Assembly: GCA_030295365.1 (NCBI GenBank)
Contig: AP027062.1
Location: forward strand, 268,001-332,000
Direction of reading: 5' to 3'
DNA: 64,000 nucleotides
From: Candidatus Rickettsia kotlanii
GTDB lineage: Bacteria > Pseudomonadota > Alphaproteobacteria > Rickettsiales > Rickettsiaceae
Shown here: positions 63,192-64,000 of the stretch, piece after piece
Layout of the letters: each line of letters begins with the position of its first letter
How positions within the stretch are numbered: position 1 is the first letter of the stretch
Position numbers and translations under genes: made by a program
Notes under the pieces: model-generated
Databases searched by the model: none
Seen by the model: only the letters and a program-made list of their open reading frames with translations
What the model was told of the DNA's origin: nothing

Positions 63192-64000
63192 CTAATGATT
63201 TTTTATAGTCTCTAAAGCAAGTTTAACTATTTTATTCACTCCAGCATTATTGTAGGTAGAGATAGGAAAAACTTCTTTATTAGTAACTTTCTGCAACTTA
63301 TTTATTTTTTCCTGTATTTCCTCATCCGTGAGAACATCGCATTTATTAAGACATATGATTTCGATTTTATTTTTTAGATAATCGGAATATGATTCAAGCT
63401 CAAGACGTACCGTATTATAATCTGCAACTACATCATTACTAGAGCCGTCTATTAAATGTATTAATACATTACATCTTTCTATATGCTTTAAGAATTTATC
63501 GCCAAGTCCGTGACCTTGATGAGCCCCCTCAATTAAGCCAGGAATATCGGCTATGACAAACTCTTCGTCATCAACATATACCACTCCAAGATTCGGCACT
63601 AAAGTAGTAAAAGGATAATCGGCAATTTTAGGCTTGGCTGCCGTTACAACGGATAAAAAAGTAGATTTACCAGCATTTGGAAGCCCCACAAGCCCAATAT
63701 CAGAAAGAAGTTTTAAACTTAAATAAATCCACATTTCTTCGGCAATTTCTCCTTCCGTACGCTTTCTTGGAGCTTGATTAACCGACGATTTGAAATGGCT
63801 GTTACCAAGACCGCCACTTCCTCCTTTAATTATTTCAAAGCTTTGATCATCCACAGTGAAATCATGCAATAATATATTGCCGTCCTCGGAAAAGATTTGA
63901 GTACCGATCGGAACATCAAGAACTAATGATTTTCCTGATTTACCGCTTCTATTTGAATCTTTACCGTTTCCGCCGTTTTCTGCGGTAAAATGCTGTTTAT
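63192..64000 (-). CDS. obg: GTPase Obg (N-terminus cut by window edge)
   Basis: A ribosome-associated GTPase needed for 50S assembly and stress signalling. The Gly-rich Obg fold is visible at its end ([34 protein letters not shown]). The GTPase domain has G1 [11 protein letters not shown], switch [12 protein letters not shown]3 [17 protein letters not shown], and G4 NKCDV. The stop is at 63192 and the reading frame remains open to the window end at 64000, so about 100 N-terminal residues are outside. It faces tig convergently. Confidence 0.95.
   Translation of the reverse strand, partial: KQHFTAENGGNGKDSNRSGKSGKSLVLDVPIGTQIFSEDGNILLHDFTVDDQSFEIIKGGSGGLGNSHFKSSVNQAPRKRTEGEIAEEMWIYLSLKLLSDIGLVGLPNAGKSTFLSVVTAAKPKIADYPFTTLVPNLGVVYVDDEEFVIADIPGLIEGAHQGHGLGDKFLKHIERCNVLIHLIDGSSNDVVADYNTVRLELESYSDYLKNKIEIICLNKCDVLTDEEIQEKINKLQKVTNKEVFPISTYNNAGVNKIVKLALETIKNH

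Overview
The window is a stretch of a Rickettsia chromosome, almost certainly from the spotted fever group. The evidence is an intact rOmpA (Sca0) autotransporter gene with 13 near-identical 72-75 residue repeats, the 17 kDa lipoprotein antigen, two Adr-type surface proteins, a phospholipase D, very AT-rich DNA, many dispersed palindromic repeats, and many decaying genes beside conserved housekeeping genes. I cannot name the species from sequence alone; a roughly 2250-residue OmpA with 13 repeats resembles what I recall for R. rickettsii-like strains.

Layout. 1-2.9 kb: atpA (cut by the window edge), atpH and lpdA, all on the minus strand and separated by repeats. 3-5.5 kb: a graveyard holding a broken dps, a broken unknown membrane protein gene and a broken class D beta-lactamase. 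5.7-9.4 kb: mrcA and miaB. 9.4-11.5 kb: repeats, a broken nucleotidyltransferase-HEPN gene, a broken Rpn-type nuclease/transposase gene and a small element with inverted ends. 11.5-14.4 kb: an SH3-domain exported protein, kefB, rsfS and a divergent bolA-like gene. 14.5-21.1 kb: a 6.6 kb ruined Sca-family autotransporter. 21.6-25.3 kb: tRNA-Pro, infA, maf, dksA, xerC, a phasin remnant and pld. 25.5-30.6 kb: a broken phaC, ubiD and ppiD. 30.7-37.5 kb: ompA with its terminator and leader. 37.8-41.5 kb: an ankyrin remnant, ftsK and an acyltransferase remnant. 41.7-44.7 kb: map, a broken radC, a WecA/MraY-like transferase gene and a DUF721 gene. 45.1-50.2 kb: two Adr genes, fdxA, ccmC, tadA, fieF and the 17 kDa antigen. 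50.3-57 kb: a PEBP remnant, znuC, a degraded unknown gene, uvrA, ssb, an alpha/beta hydrolase and an MFS remnant. 57.4-64 kb: tRNA-Arg, a YggU-like gene, htpG, hemA, tig and obg (cut by the window edge).

How it fits together. The intact genes serve core energy metabolism (ATP synthase, dihydrolipoamide dehydrogenase, haem and ubiquinone synthesis, cytochrome c maturation), envelope biogenesis, DNA repair and translation, plus host-facing surface proteins. The broken genes cover traits dispensable inside a host cell: iron storage/DNA protection, polyhydroxyalkanoate storage, beta-lactam resistance, toxin-like nucleotidyltransferase and nuclease genes, and surface-glycan acylation.

Dispersed palindromic repeats sit in most intergenic gaps. 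In three places they have become part of a gene: the ribosome-binding site of hemA and the C-terminal codons of maf and tadA. I saw no CRISPR array, rRNA gene, prophage or intact insertion sequence, and no convincing new multi-gene system. The most interesting material is the repeat-driven remodelling of genes, the mosaic OmpA repeat array with its structured upstream region, and the well-preserved pseudogenes.
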